Origin: Gonapodya prolifera JEL478 | Taxonomy: Eukaryota; Monoblepharomycota; Monoblepharidomycetes; Monoblepharidales; Gonapodyaceae | Assembly (NCBI GenBank): GCA_001574975.1 | Contig: KQ965732.1 | Coordinates: 1,002,131-1,066,130, forward strand | DNA: 64,000 nucleotides | Reading direction: 5' to 3' | Notes under the pieces: model-generated | What the model saw: the letters and a program-made list of their open reading frames with translations, nothing else | Told to the model about the DNA's origin: nothing | Database searches by the model: none | Made by a program: the position numbers and the translations under genes | Shown: one piece after another, positions 11,994 through 23,654 of the stretch | Layout of the letters: every line of letters starts with the position of its first letter | How positions within the stretch are numbered: position 1 is the first letter of the stretch

Positions 11994-12406
11994 GCGAAAC
12001 TGTAATGTGTGCCGTTCGCTTCATTTTCTTCGTTTTTTTTCCCAAGAGAACAGCATGATCGATGAGTTAAAACGTTCGGCGATCGACCACAGCCGACTCA
12101 AAAAAAAGACAAAGCCCACAGTTCTGCTGCAAAAGTCTGACAGATGAAGAAGGAAAAGTGAGCCACTGCATGGGTCATTGGAGGAGGGGGGAAAGGCTGG
12201 TGAGTAGTGTTTGTCATGTCACCCCAACCCATCTCCTCGCATCTTCATCATGACGCCCAAATTGAACCGTGTGTTATATAATCTTTGCTTTATCTGCGAA
12301 GTGATGGCATTGTGAATTTCATTGTTCTAGAATTGATGTCATTTTTAAAAGTGTACGATCTCTCCCTTCAACTGTTGTTCGTTCATCTCCTTTCCTTTTT
12401 CTTTTA
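11994..12406. promoter_or_regulatory. Promoter region of ankyrin-SH3 paralogue 1; 3' region of the bZIP gene
   Basis: About 410 nt, AT-richer than the flanking genes, with T-runs near 12035 and 12390. No gene is supported here. Confidence 0.4.
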
Positions 12407-13515
12407 TCATTTGATTGAGAGTGTTGCAGCCGCAATGAGCGAGTCGAAACCGCTCAGATGAAGCATTCCAAATACAGCAGGGTTCAGCTCATGAGGGCTG
12501 AGGTTGGTATCCGTCTGCGCAGGCGGGGCTCCGCGGTCCAATGCAGGCGAGACCCGCGGGCTTTCGCGTGAAAATACCACGGGTGGAAGAGGTGGAAGAT
12601 CTGTTGGAGAAGCGCCGCGCATTTGCCCCGAAGAACTGTGGTTTCGTTGAGGACCGTCGCCGCACCACACTTGTTGTGTGCGTCCGCGGGATGTTTCGGC
12701 GATATCAAACGATTTGAACTTGAATACAGATCCGTATTCGTCTTCTTTGTCCGAATCCCGGTCTTCATTGGCGTAGTCGTGCAAGTTGTCTGTCCTCTGG
12801 GCAGCACCGAGCACCATCCCCCCAACGCCATGTCTTCGTTCTCCGACACCACTTTTCCCACTGCTGCCAGCCCAACCCGCCCAGCTCGCTCTCCTCTTCG
12901 CCTCCACCATTGCCTCAGGCTCGGCCTCGGACTCTCGCCGACCTCCCGCCCCCGCGGAACGAGAGAGCTCTTCCTCAAGCTGGGCAACGCGTTGCATCGC
13001 GCGGTCGCGTTCGCGGGTAAGCGCTTGGACCTGGGACTCGAGCTCCGCAGTGTGTGCTTTCCGCCGCTCTCGAGAACGTCGTGCGGCGAGCCTTTGATGA
13101 TGTGGTGATAGTAGGTGCATATGGAAGTGAGGTGATAGGACGGGATTGAACGCCGCGGCAACGAAAGGCGGAAGCCAGAGGTTTAGACATAATTGAACGA
13201 CGCACGCCACTAAACCACTGCACAAGCAGCTCACATGTTTCGCACACGCCTCCTCTCAATACTTCCCGGCACGTTGTCGTCCTCCTCCGACATGGCATCT
13301 TCGCCCGAGCTGTCCACCGCAACCGCGGGTTTGGGTTTGACGTCAATGCGCTGAAGAGCAGGTCCTGCAGAGGCAGCGCGCGAGCCCGAGCGTGACGAGC
13401 TCGAGGATGGGTTCTTGGAGCGAGAGCGGACCTTCATTTGATGTGATGGGGAAGCGTTTACGGTTGCGGAGGTGGAAGGGGAGCGGTGCTGCTGTGGTGA
13501 GTCACCCCCACCCAC
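12407..13515 (-). CDS. bZIP transcription factor
   Basis: DNA-binding regulator of the basic-leucine-zipper class. The basic region spans an intron: SIERRRVRN|MLAARRSRERRKAHTA, which gives the diagnostic N-x2-AA-x2-SR signature. The zipper follows directly (ELESQVQALTRERDRAM, QRVAQLEEELSRS), with hydrophobic residues at heptad spacing. A Ser-rich N-terminus of about 90 residues contains an acidic patch (SSGEDAMSEEDDN) and the C-terminal half is Gly/Ser/Pro-rich and unstructured. Two exons are clear; the start ATG at 13515 is the first in frame. The subfamily (Gcn4, Atf1, Yap-like) is not resolved; no Yap-type cysteine-rich domain is seen. Confidence 0.85.
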
Positions 13516-13624
13516 AGCACCTGCTTTTCTGGAGCGTTACTTTTTTCGAACTATTTTGAATTCCTTCACACATTACCGATGGTTTGCAAGGATCCGTCAC
13601 AGAAACCGAACAACTACCCCCTCA

Positions 13625-15518
13625 TCAAAGGTCATCAAAGACCCCCAACACAGTCCGCCGTCGCTCCCACACTCTCGCCACCATCTGCAGTGCAATTTCG
13701 CCGGACCCGCGCTCCTCTCTCTCGAACACGCCTTCCTCTGTCACGACCGTGTCGATCCACTCCGCTGGCACACGCTCAAAGTAGACATTGTCGTAGTCCA
13801 CAGTGACTGTCACAGGGTCATTCGCACCAGCTCCAGTTGAAGGATGGTGCTTGCCCGCGTACGCGTCAAACAGCTCCTCGCTCGCCTTCCGCTCCATTCC
13901 TCCATCACCTTCCGCCGCCGCAATCTTGCTCGAATCCGTCACGACCACAACTTTAGGCGCTGGCACTCCAAGTCCTTTCGCGAGCCGCGCGCATCCCGCC
14001 GCGACGGCAGACCCGGTCTTGTTGACCGCGTCGCCCGTCGAGGGGTCGAGGCGATCCGCGCCGATGAGGATGAAGTCGATGGGAGTGGTGAGGAGGAGGG
14101 AGAGGACGGAAGCGTCGGTGTGGACGTGGAAGTGAATGGGGAAGTTGGGTGATGATTGGGACAGGCGCGAGGCGAGTTGGGGAACGAACGAGGTCGAGCC
14201 TTCGCATAGTGGGCGGGACTCGAGTACGTGGACGTGGAGGCGCGTTGAGGAGCCGGCTGTTTGGTCCGAGTCGCGGTTCAATCGTTGCGCAATCTCCTCA
14301 ACGACGGCAAGGACGGTCGAGGAGCTTGAAACCGTCAAAAGACGGAGTTCCCAACGGGTGTGCTGCTGGGCATGTACCGCACTCGCCGCGTGATCGTTCA
14401 ATCTCTCTTGCGACGTCGCAATGTCCTGGTGCGTGTCGGCGACGAAATTCACGAGCGCGTCCTTGATTCGATTCACTGCGACCGCGTTACTCGTTGCGTC
14501 TCTGTCTGGGTCGCTCTCGAGTTCCCTTTCAACCTGATCAACCGTCTGGCGAAGACTAGAAAGAACCCTGCCCAACGCTGCTCGAATCGATGCGCTCATG
14601 GAGGGTCTCACCGCGCTCAAGTGGTACGCGGCGTTGAGGAGCGTCAAGTACACGCCACGAGGAGTCAAGGGTGCAAATTTGCGAAAGAGGTAGAAGGTGG
14701 GGTCCGTCAATGAGCCGCGGAGGATGTCCAGTGCGCGCAAGGACATCTCACGTGCGCCCAAAGAGCGGTCTGCGTGGAGCACGTGAGTTTGTAGGTTGTT
14801 CTCTTGTGAACAACGTCCTGTGAATCACCATTCACCAGCTTTAAGCTCCTCGAGCCCTTCGTGTATGCTTCTTGGGAGGTACACCCGGGCGAGTGTCTCG
14901 GGTAGCTTTGGAACCGTCGTGAAGGACAGGATGTCGGCTGGGGCAATCCAGCGAAACTCGGTGTGCTCCCAATCGATCTGAATATCCGCTTTCGTGTTTT
15001 TGAGCCTTTCATTGCGCGTTTCCCCCCAGAAGAGCGTAGATTGCTTTGACGTTGGCTCGCCAGATTGTCCCTCACAGAACACAGTGCACCCACCTAAACA
15101 GAAACGGGGTGACCTCGAACGTCTTGTTGGGATGTTTGGTGCCGCCGTCGACATGAAGCGGCTTTCCTGCGCGAATGAGCTCGATGTCGACGTCGGCTAC
15201 CAGTCCAGTTTCCTCTTTGATTTCCGTTTTGGCGCGGAAAAGCGCATCAGGATCGGTCTTTTCGAGCGAGCCAGAGACCCCCGCCCAGTAGCCCTGAAAG
15301 GTGTTGACCTTGTCGCTGCGTCGGAGGAGCAGGACGCGGGAAGCTTCGCCTCCTTTTGGGGAAGATGGGAAGCGTGCGACGATGAATGCGGTGATGACTC
15401 TCCGCGGGGCGCGCTCCATCTGGTCCATTGGGGTCCTTGGTGTCCTGGTGGTGGCGGGGGGGATGCGACCTGTGACGTTGACACGGAGGCCACCACCAAG
15501 CAACCACCGAGACCACAC
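13625..15518 (-). CDS. Nudix hydrolase - eIF2B-like isomerase fusion protein
   Basis: Bifunctional-looking protein. The N-terminal Nudix domain reads RRVITAFIVARF ... VLLLRRSDKVNTFQGYWAGV, then SGSLEKTDPDALFRAKTEIK and EETGL; the canonical Arg of the Nudix box is Thr here (KTEIKEETGL). The domain continues over an intron (PFLFRW|QSTLFWGETRNERL) to TEFRWIAPADIL. After a further intron the eIF2B alpha/beta/delta (ribose-1,5-bisphosphate-isomerase-like) fold begins (MSLRALDILRGSLTD), with the conserved core DFILIGADRLDPSTGDAVNK, then AKGLGVPAPKVVVVTDSSKI and YFERVPAEWIDTVVTEEG. This domain pair is a known fungal arrangement, probably a metabolic enzyme rather than a translation factor. The start may be 15518 (Arg-rich leader) or 15428 (MDQMERAPRR). 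It is divergent from the GT69 gene. Confidence 0.8.
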
Positions 15519-15813
15519 TCGACCACAGTCCGGCAGAACCGCCCACTTTCACCGAGATTCATCCGCTCAAAAACGGAGCAATAGAAATAATTTGATTCGT
15601 GTTTTCTACATTCATAAAAGCGCACTGGTTCTGCCGGAATTGAGGGCTGCTCAGTCTGCCAGACTGAGTCGTTGTGACGGCATTGCCTGTCCTTTTGTAT
15701 TTCACCCTGCCCTGCACGTTTTTGATAACCGCGACAAACGGTCGCCATCCTGGGCTCTTCCCCTCCAATTAAGGATCGCCGCTGCAATCTTGGCGCTCCT
15801 ACCCAAGAATTCA
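15519..15813. promoter_or_regulatory. Divergent promoter, Nudix-eIF2B / GT69
   Basis: A gap of about 300 nt between divergent start codons. A long open frame crosses it on the plus strand in phase with the GT69 gene but has no recognisable domain and overlaps the Nudix gene, so I treat it as non-coding. An inverted pair lies near 15650 (CAGTCTG/CAGACTG). Confidence 0.35.
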
Positions 15814-17184
15814 ATGTTCTACCGCCGCCCTCGTCGGCTTCCCCTCCCTCTCCTTCTGACCGCGCTCTGCTTTATATGTCTGGACGCTGCCTTCCAAATA
15901 GTCACACGGCCCGTCACTCGGCACCGCGTGCGGCCCACGTTTCCCGAGCTGCAGGGGAACTTCTCCGTCTACGTCGCCGCCGCACTTCGCAACGCCGAGA
16001 CAATCCAGCGTGATGCCTGGAACGACGCCGTCATTGGACTGGCCGACTACCTCGGCCCGCATCGCCTGCACGTCTCGATAGTCGAGGGCGGCTCAGAGGA
16101 TGGCACCAAGGAGTCGCTGCAGTATCTTGCCAAGCAACTCGAAAAACGAAGAGTGGGACACAGCCTCTACTTTGGAGAGTCGTCCATGGAGTACTTGGCG
16201 AGTGTCAACGACAGGCCTGAGCGCGGTCGCAGGCCACCAGGGTGGATTTGGAACGAGAGAATGCGGAGATTCGAAAAGCGGAGAATTCCCCACCTCGCTG
16301 ACGTCCGCAACAAGGCCATGGAGCCGCTTCAGATGATGGCAATGGAGGGGAAGCGATTCGACCGCGTCCTCTGGCTCAACGATGTCGCTTTCGACGTGAG
16401 TCTTCCCCCTTGTGTTCAGATCTCACATCCCCCAGAGACTCACATTACCTGGCACCCATCAGGTTGAGGACTTTGTAACTCTCTTAAACACACGCTCAGG
16501 CCGGTGAGTTTTGCCTTTTCACCTTTTCCTCGAGTGAACATTCGGCTCAGCGTGCGCTCCCCCTACAAAACCAGCTACGCCGCTGCGTGCGCAATCGACT
16601 TTGAGGACGTCCCCAGCTACTACGACTCGTTCGCCACGCGAGACGACCTGGGTTTCGAGACCGCGTCCACATACTGGCCCTGGTTCCTCTCCCCGACATC
16701 TCGCGCCGCTGCCATATCTCTAGAACCGGTCCCGGTGACAAGCTGCTGGAGCGGCATGGTCGCCTTTGACGCGGCGCCTTTTTACGGCCCCGCACCGCTC
16801 TCCTTCCGCGGTGTCGAGGACACGCTGGCGGATTTCCACCTAGAGGCGTCCGAGTGCTGCCTCGTACATACCGACAACCCACTCTCGCGAAAACGCGGGG
16901 TGTGGCTCAACCCAAACGTACGTGTGGGATACTCGCTTCCCGTTTATAAGGAAGTGCGACGAAAGAGGTTCCCCTCCGCGTGGCACAGCGTGGTTGGGGC
17001 CTGGAGTAACAGACTGTGGCGATGGTACAGCGCGCTGCTGCATCGCGTCGAGCGCTGGGCGGTCTCTCGGCTGGTCCGAAAGTGGGCCGCGCAGAGACCA
17101 TCGGGAGAGAGGATCGAGAGCGGGGTCGACTGCATCATCAATGACGTTCAGGTTCTGTGGGACGGCGCGTGGAGGCATATTTAA
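15814..17184 (+). CDS. GT69 alpha-1,3-mannosyltransferase, CAP59/CMT1 family
   Basis: Golgi type II glycosyltransferase of the cryptococcal mannosyltransferase family. The ATG at 15814 gives a short basic tail and a signal anchor (LPLPLLLTALCFICLDAAF). Family blocks then run in order: VYVAAALRNAETIQRDAW, SIVEGGSEDGTKESLQYL, HLADVRNKAMEPLQ, RVLWLNDVAFD|VEDFVTLL, NTRSGR|YAAACAIDFEDV, VPVTSCWSGMVAFDAAPF. LNDVAFD...D provides the acidic metal and nucleotide-binding residues. Two introns (about 16396-16463 and 16505-16570) are inferred; the second ends at AAAACCAG so that the CAIDFE block is continuous. In Cryptococcus these proteins act on capsule mannan; here wall or glycoprotein mannosylation is the more likely role. 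Confidence 0.85.
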
Positions 17185-17415
17185 GATCTACCTTATTCGC
17201 ATTCTTGATTTTTATCTTCTTATTCGGTATACGCAGCGGTAGAGCCTGTTTTGCACGAGGAGAAGAGGAGAAGCCCACTTGGAAAATAGCACGAAGGAAG
17301 TTACGCTTACGCACGTTATCGGTCTAATATCTATTCATTTGACTCGCAACGTTTACAAGTTTCTAATCAGATCTGTCTGCAAACAGTATGCTCAGGGGGT
17401 GTGACATTGTTCCGT

Positions 17416-20088
17416 TCATGCAAAGTGCAAGTCCGCCTGGACCTCCTTCTTCAGCTTCTCCTTGTACTCCAAAATGGAGCCTTGCCACGGTGTGCATTTG
17501 CGGTTCTCGCACACAATAATCTGCTCCGCGACCTGCCCAATGAGTCGGAAGTCGTGTGATACTGGAGAACAAGGCAATTTATCATGGTTACAAACAACGT
17601 CCTTCTTCGCCACCTATGAACACCGGAACTCACCCAGCACAACACCTCCGTCCCAGTCGTTAATCGCCTCTGCGAGCGAGTCGATTGTTTCAATGTCGAG
17701 TGCGTTTGTAGGTTCGTCGAAAAGGATGATGTGCGGCTTGGACAGCGCCAGCTCGCAAAACACAATGCGGGCCCGTTGGCCGTCCGAGAGCTTGCGAATC
17801 TCGCAAAGCTGGTTGTTTCCAGTCAATCCAAACTTGCCAATCTGTTGGCGCCAGTAGCTGATGTCGCGAGGGTGCTCCACGAACTGAGGAAAGACGTACA
17901 TCATTGGAGTTGGGTGAGACGGAGACCTGAAAGGCAGTGAGCTCTTACCTTGTCCCGAAGGTAGTCCACGGCAGATTTGTCCATGTCAAGTTGGTCAGCA
18001 GCGTGCTGGTGGTAACGCACTAACTTCATTGAGGTGTGTCTGGAACAAGTCATGTTAGAGCAACCAAAATCTGCATCCTTGTCTGGTCAAAATCGTACCT
18101 CGAGACCTGTCCTCCCTGAGGATTGAGCTCACCGCTCATAATTTTCAAAAGCGTAGACTTGCCCGCTCCGTTCGGTCCCACCAACGCCACACGCGAGTCC
18201 ATGTCCACGCCGAAATCAAGGTTGCGGTAAATATCATCTTCCTTTTTCCCGGTGTAGGCGAAGCTGACGTTGGTGAAGGTGAGGACGGGCGGGGGCAGCT
18301 TGCCGACGTTTTCGAATCGGAAGCGGAATGACTTCTCCTGTTCGACCTCCTCGACCAGACCCGCGGCTTCCATCTTGTCCAGAATCTTCTGCCGCGACTT
18401 GGCCTGTCGCACAAGGTTGGCGTAGGTACCGACGGAAGCAATGAACTCCTTCATGTGCTTAATTTCAGCCTGCTGTCGCTCGAATTGCTTCATCTGAAAA
18501 CAAATTTCGTGGCGTTGGAAATGAGAACAATCGTTGCTCAACTTGCGGACCCTACCTGATTGGTTTCGAGTTCCTCTCTGGTCTTGACGTACTGGTCGTA
18601 GTTCCCCGAGTAGTACGCCAGCTTCTTCTTGCTGGGCAGGAAGCGGGCAATGTTGGTGCAGACGTTGTTCATGAAGTCTTGCGAGTGCGAGACCACCACG
18701 AGAATTCGGTCGTAGCGCTTGAGGTACTCTTCAAGCCACACACAAGCGCCAAGGTCGCTGGATGTGGCGGTGAGAAGGAGGAGGTCGTCAATCGATTGGA
18801 ACACATGCTGGGGGACAGCACAAAGAACTTACAGATGATTCGTCGGTTGGTCCAGGAGCAACAAAGTAGGTTTGATGAACAGCGCGCGAGCCAGCGCGAC
18901 TCTCATTCGCCAACCTGCAGACAAAGGGTGGGGGTACACATATGTTGGTTTTGCTCCTACGACAGCAGCCCGCAACAGCACACGGCAACGCACCTCCACT
19001 CAGATCGCGCGTCTTCTTTTTCATCGTCTCGTGGGTGAACCCGAGACCGTGCAGAATCTCCGAGGCGCGAGCCTCGAATGTGGACTCGTCCAGCATGTCA
19101 ATACGGGCAAAGATGTCTTCGAGGCTGGTGCGGGTCAGACGGGAAAAAAGGGCGTCAGTTTCTTGCCAAAGTCTCCGACTCAGGGCGCAGAGAAAGGGAA
19201 TCCGTCCAGGAGAATCGTCTCCACTTCATAGTACTCGTGTCCAGTCTCCACCTCACACGGCACAATCCATCCTCGCGAGCGTCTCCACTCACATTGGGCT
19301 CTCAGGGTCGTCTGCCATGACCTCCTCCATCATGGCCTCCAGCCTGCGGACCTCCTCCTTTGCGTCATTGACGACGGCATCGAGGGCGGCAAAGTCCGTG
19401 GGCGGGTACTCCTCCTTGAGGAGGTAGGTGTCGATGTGTACGGGGATAGGGAATTCGCGGGACGCCATGGCTTCGAGGAAGGTTGATTTGCCGCACCCGT
19501 TGGGTCCAATGAGGCCATACCGCCGCCCAAAGTTGAACTCGAGCTCGGCATCGGTCAGAAGCACCTGCGAGTGGAAGCTCAGACTGGCCTGCTCGATTTT
19601 GATGTCCCGCGAGTCCTTGTGCGACGTGAGCACGCCGGCGGCGGTCCGTCCTGAGTCGTCCGAGGTGCCTTCCGCAGGTGCTGCAGCGGCCGCTGACGCA
19701 GGCGCAGCCGAGCCGCCCTTTTTGGACGTCTTGGAGGCGGTTTTCGAGGCTCGCGCAGCCTGGACAAGCGAAGTATTGGCGGCGTTTTGGGGGCGGAAAT
19801 GTCACTGTGAGCTCCAAAACCGCACAAACGGTGCTGGCGACACAAAGCGACAGGATGATTCACCTTGCCATTCGCCTTGGCGGCCGGTTTCCCCTTTGAT
19901 GCGGCCGTTGCTGCGGAGGTGGTGGACTCCGCATCGTCGTTTCCTTGGAGAGAGAGCTCGTTCATCTTGTCGTCCAAGGTGACGACCGAGTCCTCCGAGA
20001 CCCCGGAGACGGCGGAGAGCGCGGGGGAGGCGGAGCCGTTTGCGGCAGCGGATGCCTTTGAGGTCTGGGTCTTCTTCTTGGGGGGCAT
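17416..20088 (-). CDS. ARB1: ABC-F ATPase ARB1 (ABCF2 type), ribosome biogenesis
   Basis: Soluble twin-ATPase of ribosome biogenesis. A Lys/Ala/Ser-rich N-terminus ([15 protein letters not shown]) precedes the first domain: [17 protein letters not shown], Walker [10 protein letters not shown], signature LSGG, Walker [12 protein letters not shown], then [16 protein letters not shown] linker helix ([19 protein letters not shown]) leads to domain two: Walker [10 protein letters not shown], signature LSDGQ (usual in this subfamily), Walker [20 protein letters not shown] and [15 protein letters not shown]. The end, [16 protein letters not shown], is typical of ABCF2. The first Walker B has Gln (codon CAA at about 18855) where the catalytic Glu is expected, while the second has DE. 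About nine short introns. It is divergent from the ABCG gene. Confidence 0.9.
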
Positions 20089-20441
20089 GGCGTTGGTAGT
20101 TGGAGTCGAGTAAAATCAAAATCGAGCTGGAAAGAGAAGTGTACTGTGGCCACTAGGGCGAGTTTTTTTCGAAGCCCCAGCTGAAAGCCAACCCCAAAGA
20201 GCGCGGCACCGCGTCTCGCAAATAAGGGCAATTGTCGTCAATGTATCTTTACTAACATGGAATGAAAAGTCGACAAAAGGGAAGCCACGGTGCAGGGGCT
20301 GGCGATGACCGATCAGCGGAAACCGAGGGTAATCGACTTTCTGCGCGGACCCGAGATGCTCTTGTAGCGGAATTCCGTCTCGGCCCCCGAACGAGAGCAT
20401 TGCACTCATAGCGGGGCGGACTCACTTGCTCGCCACAAATC
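20089..20441. promoter_or_regulatory. Divergent promoter, ARB1 / ABCG transporter
   Basis: The 353 nt between the two start codons must serve both genes. I see no clear TATA box or repeated motif, and no coding sequence. Confidence 0.4.
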
Positions 20442-23230
20442 ATGGCAACTACCGAAAACGAAAAGGGAATCGACGCTGCCGGACTCTCCATCCCGCTCAT
20501 GAAGGCTGCTACTGCTCGGGGACCCTCGCCATCGCAGACGAGTGAATCGACAGAGGGGAAAGAGAAATCGGGTGCGAAGGCAGTGCGGCGTGGAGTCGAT
20601 ATCGTATGGGATAACATCAAGGCATGGACTGAAGGTGATTCACCGACGATCAGATCTCCCTCAATTTATATGTTGACCTAACGTGTCCCGCTACTTTTCC
20701 AAGTTGGAAGTAAAAAGAACAAGCAGACAAAGGAGATCTTGAGGGGAGTGTCGGGTTTCATCAACCCTGGCGAGCTTGTCGCCATCCTCGGAGGGAGCGG
20801 CGCTGGGTAAGTCCCGGAGTCCTTCTTGACTCCTCGAGAGTCTCCTTCCTTCCTAACCTGGCGACGCGCACGGCTCCTGCCTCAACCAGCAAAACCACCC
20901 TCCTCAACGCACTCTCGGGCCGCCTGCCCCCTTCGATCCACCTGTCCGGATCAGTCCTCGTCAACGGCGCAAAGAGGGATCGGCGCAGGTGGAAGCGCGA
21001 GGTCGCCTACGTCGAGCAGGAGGACCTCCTTCTCCCTGTAAGTAGCTACGGTGCAGGAAGCAATGGAGGTGGCCTATGTCGAACTGATACTCCCTGGTTA
21101 CGTCATCCGCCATACCGTTACCCCGCTTACACTGCAAGACCCTCACCGTGCGCGAGACGTTGACCTTCGCCGCCGAAATGCGGCTTCCGGACGCGGACTA
21201 CACTCCCGCTCAGAAAGCCGAGCGTGTCGAAACGCTGCTCAACTCGCTGGGACTAGCAGAGATCGCCAACACCAAGGTCGGCGATTCCATGAAGGGCGGC
21301 ATCTCGGGCGGCCAGCGCAAGCGGCTCTCCATCGCGTGCGAAATGGTTGCAGACCCAAAGACGATCTTCTTGGATGAGCCGACCAGTGGCTTGGACGCCT
21401 TCACTGCATTTACTTTAGGTGCGTCGTCGACTTACGTTTGTTGCAGCGAACAACTCTGTGACATCACGTGCACCTCCTCACTACCAATATACTACCCCCT
21501 GTGTCCCCAACCCTCAGCTGAGCAGCTCAAAAAGCTTGCAAACGAAGGCAAAACCGTCCTCGCGACCCTCCATATGCCCCGCGAAACGATTGTCGAAATG
21601 TTCGATAAGCTGTGAGCGTCACCCCCCTCGGCTCTTCCCCTGCATCAAACTCACCTAATCTACTGCCTACTAGCATCCTCATGTCGCAGGGCGAAATCGT
21701 ATGGGTGGGACACGTCCGAGAAGCCATGGAGTGGTTTGCGTCCCTCGGATTCCCTACACCCAAGAACACGAACCCCGCTGATCGTACGTACGCACTCGCA
21801 TCAACTATGTGTACTTGCTCCCTCACCTGGTGCCTCCCAACGCAGACTTCCTCGACATCATCTCCACCGACAACCGCACTCCCGCCGTCCTCGCCGAATC
21901 CCGCGCGCGGCTCGAAAAATTTTCTACGGCATGGAAGGACCGCGCCGCCGCCGACTCGCGGAGCCGCACGGTGTCTGGCGTCGCGACGCCGACCAAACCC
22001 GGTACCCAGATCACCACGGCGCCTAGCGTTGATGTTGGAGAGGGAAACTACCGAAAGTGGAACGTGTCCATCATGAAGGAGTTCTGGCTGCTGCTGAGTA
22101 GGGACGCCAAGGCGACTTATCGGAACCCGGCCGTCATGCTGTGAGTCCTCTCATCGTCTTAAGCTTCACACGCACCTTGTCACACAAATATCCCTCTCAA
22201 CCCCAGCGCTACTGTCGCCCAAGCACTCACCAGCATCATTCTCATCGGCATCGTCTACCTGCGACTCGACTTCTCCCAAGCATCTGTGCAATCCCGATCC
22301 GGTCTCCTCTTCTTCATCACCATCAACACAACCTTCTCCGCCCTCATTCCCGTCCTCAACGCGTTCGGAGAAACGCGCAAGTTCATCGTGCGAGAACGGG
22401 CGAGCGGGTCCTACCACGTGGGAAGTGCGTTTTATGCAAAGCTGTTCACGACGTTGCCCAGTGAGTGGATCGTGCGCCGTTTGGATGGGCCGGCGTGATG
22501 ATGGAGATGTGTGAACACAGTCACCATGGGAAGCTCGGGAGGGTTCGCGGCCATTGTTTACTGGATGACCAACTTGCATCCCGATGGCTTCGTGTACTTC
22601 AAGTGTAAGTATCTATTTGTAGTCTTTACTTTGCACACGAACCCTGACATATGTTTTTTACATCGACAAAAATGAAGTCATTGTCATAATGGTGGTCATG
22701 GCAATTACCTGTATGAGCATGGGGATGCTCATAGCATCAATCGCACCGAACGCTCAAGTTGGATCGGTGAGGTTAAACATGCTGATCGTTGTTAGGTTAC
22801 ATTTTTGCTGACATACATATTCCAACAAGGTGATCGCGCCCATTTTCAACCTCATATTCATCGTGTTCGGTGGCAACTTTGCGAATCTGGACAGCATACC
22901 GGTGTTTATTCGGTGGTTGCAATGGATTTCTCCCGTCAAGTACTCGTACAGTGCTTTGATGATAAACGAGGTGAGGGCACATCCAGACCAAGGAGTTCCG
23001 TGCAAACGTCCAACACCTTTCGCTCTCAGTTCTCCGGGCTGACGTTCACCTGCGACAGTGGCTCGACCCGCTGTTTCGCCACGGGCGAGCAAGTGCTCGA
23101 GTATTTCTCGCTGGGATCCATCAGCGTCGGCGTATCGCTTCTCGTGCTCGCAGGGCTATCCATCTTCCTCCAGACGACGGCACTTCTCGCCCTGAGGAGG
23201 ACCACTCGACCAAACAGTGTCATCATTTAG
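20442..23230 (+). CDS. ABCG (White/WBC) half-transporter
   Basis: Membrane exporter with an ATPase domain first and six membrane spans after it. The N-terminal ABC domain has KEILRGVSGFINPGELVAIL, Walker A GGSGAG|KTTLLNALSG (split by an intron), Q-loop YVEQEDLLLP, signature ISGGQRKRLSIACEMV, Walker B TIFLDEPTSGLD and H-loop ATLHMPRETIVEMFD. The membrane half begins about 22060 (KEFWLLLSRDAKATYRNPAV) and continues through LTSIILIGIVYLRLDF, SGLLFFITINTTFSALIPVL, RERASGSYHVGSAFYAKL, and a last span (VGVSLLVLAGLSIFL). About 660-700 residues, so a half-size ABCG that must dimerise. Around ten introns of 60-90 nt. Substrate unknown (lipid, sterol or drug). It is tandem with, but 424 nt from, the AVT gene. 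Confidence 0.9.
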
Positions 23231-23654
23231 TGATTTTTCTGAGAATATTTCGGATTCTCAACCTAATGGAGAGCGGTGACATATATAACGTACTGAGTAT
23301 TGGGTCAAAGAGGGAGTGTTGGTGTTGGTGTGGGGAACGCACTCTCGTTTGTGCGACTCCGGTAGCCTATATCAAATTTTAGCTATCCTTGTGTTGATTC
23401 CATTAATGAACTTTTAATGTGCACTGTGTTTCCCACGTCCCGAGGGTTCCGGTTGATTTGGGTGTGGCCCGGTGAGGCAGCCCTTGATTATCGCGTCCTC
23501 TTATCATCGGACCGCCGTTTCTCGCTCTGCAGCACCCGTTTCTCGCATTCTTGGAGAAGTTGAAGACGTTTGCGTGGTCGATCACAGAATCGCTCTCAAT
23601 CGAGTGCTTGTAAAGCGGATCTCGTGTTGATCGAGACAGAACACAAGCTGGAAA
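23231..23654. other. Intergenic region between ABCG and AVT-like genes
   Basis: About 424 nt holding the 3' end of the ABCG gene and the promoter of the AVT-like gene. A GGTGTTGGTGTGGGG run is seen near 23322. No gene, repeat array or RNA is supported. Confidence 0.4.

Noticed and set aside
15301-15813. N-terminal extension of the GT69 frame
   Set aside because: The extra 170 codons overlap the divergent Nudix gene and lack similarity; the ATG at 15814 directly precedes a signal anchor.
18679-19231. Plus-strand frames inside ARB1
   Set aside because: They cross ARB1 exons and introns, and have no domain; ARB1 motifs account for the sequence.
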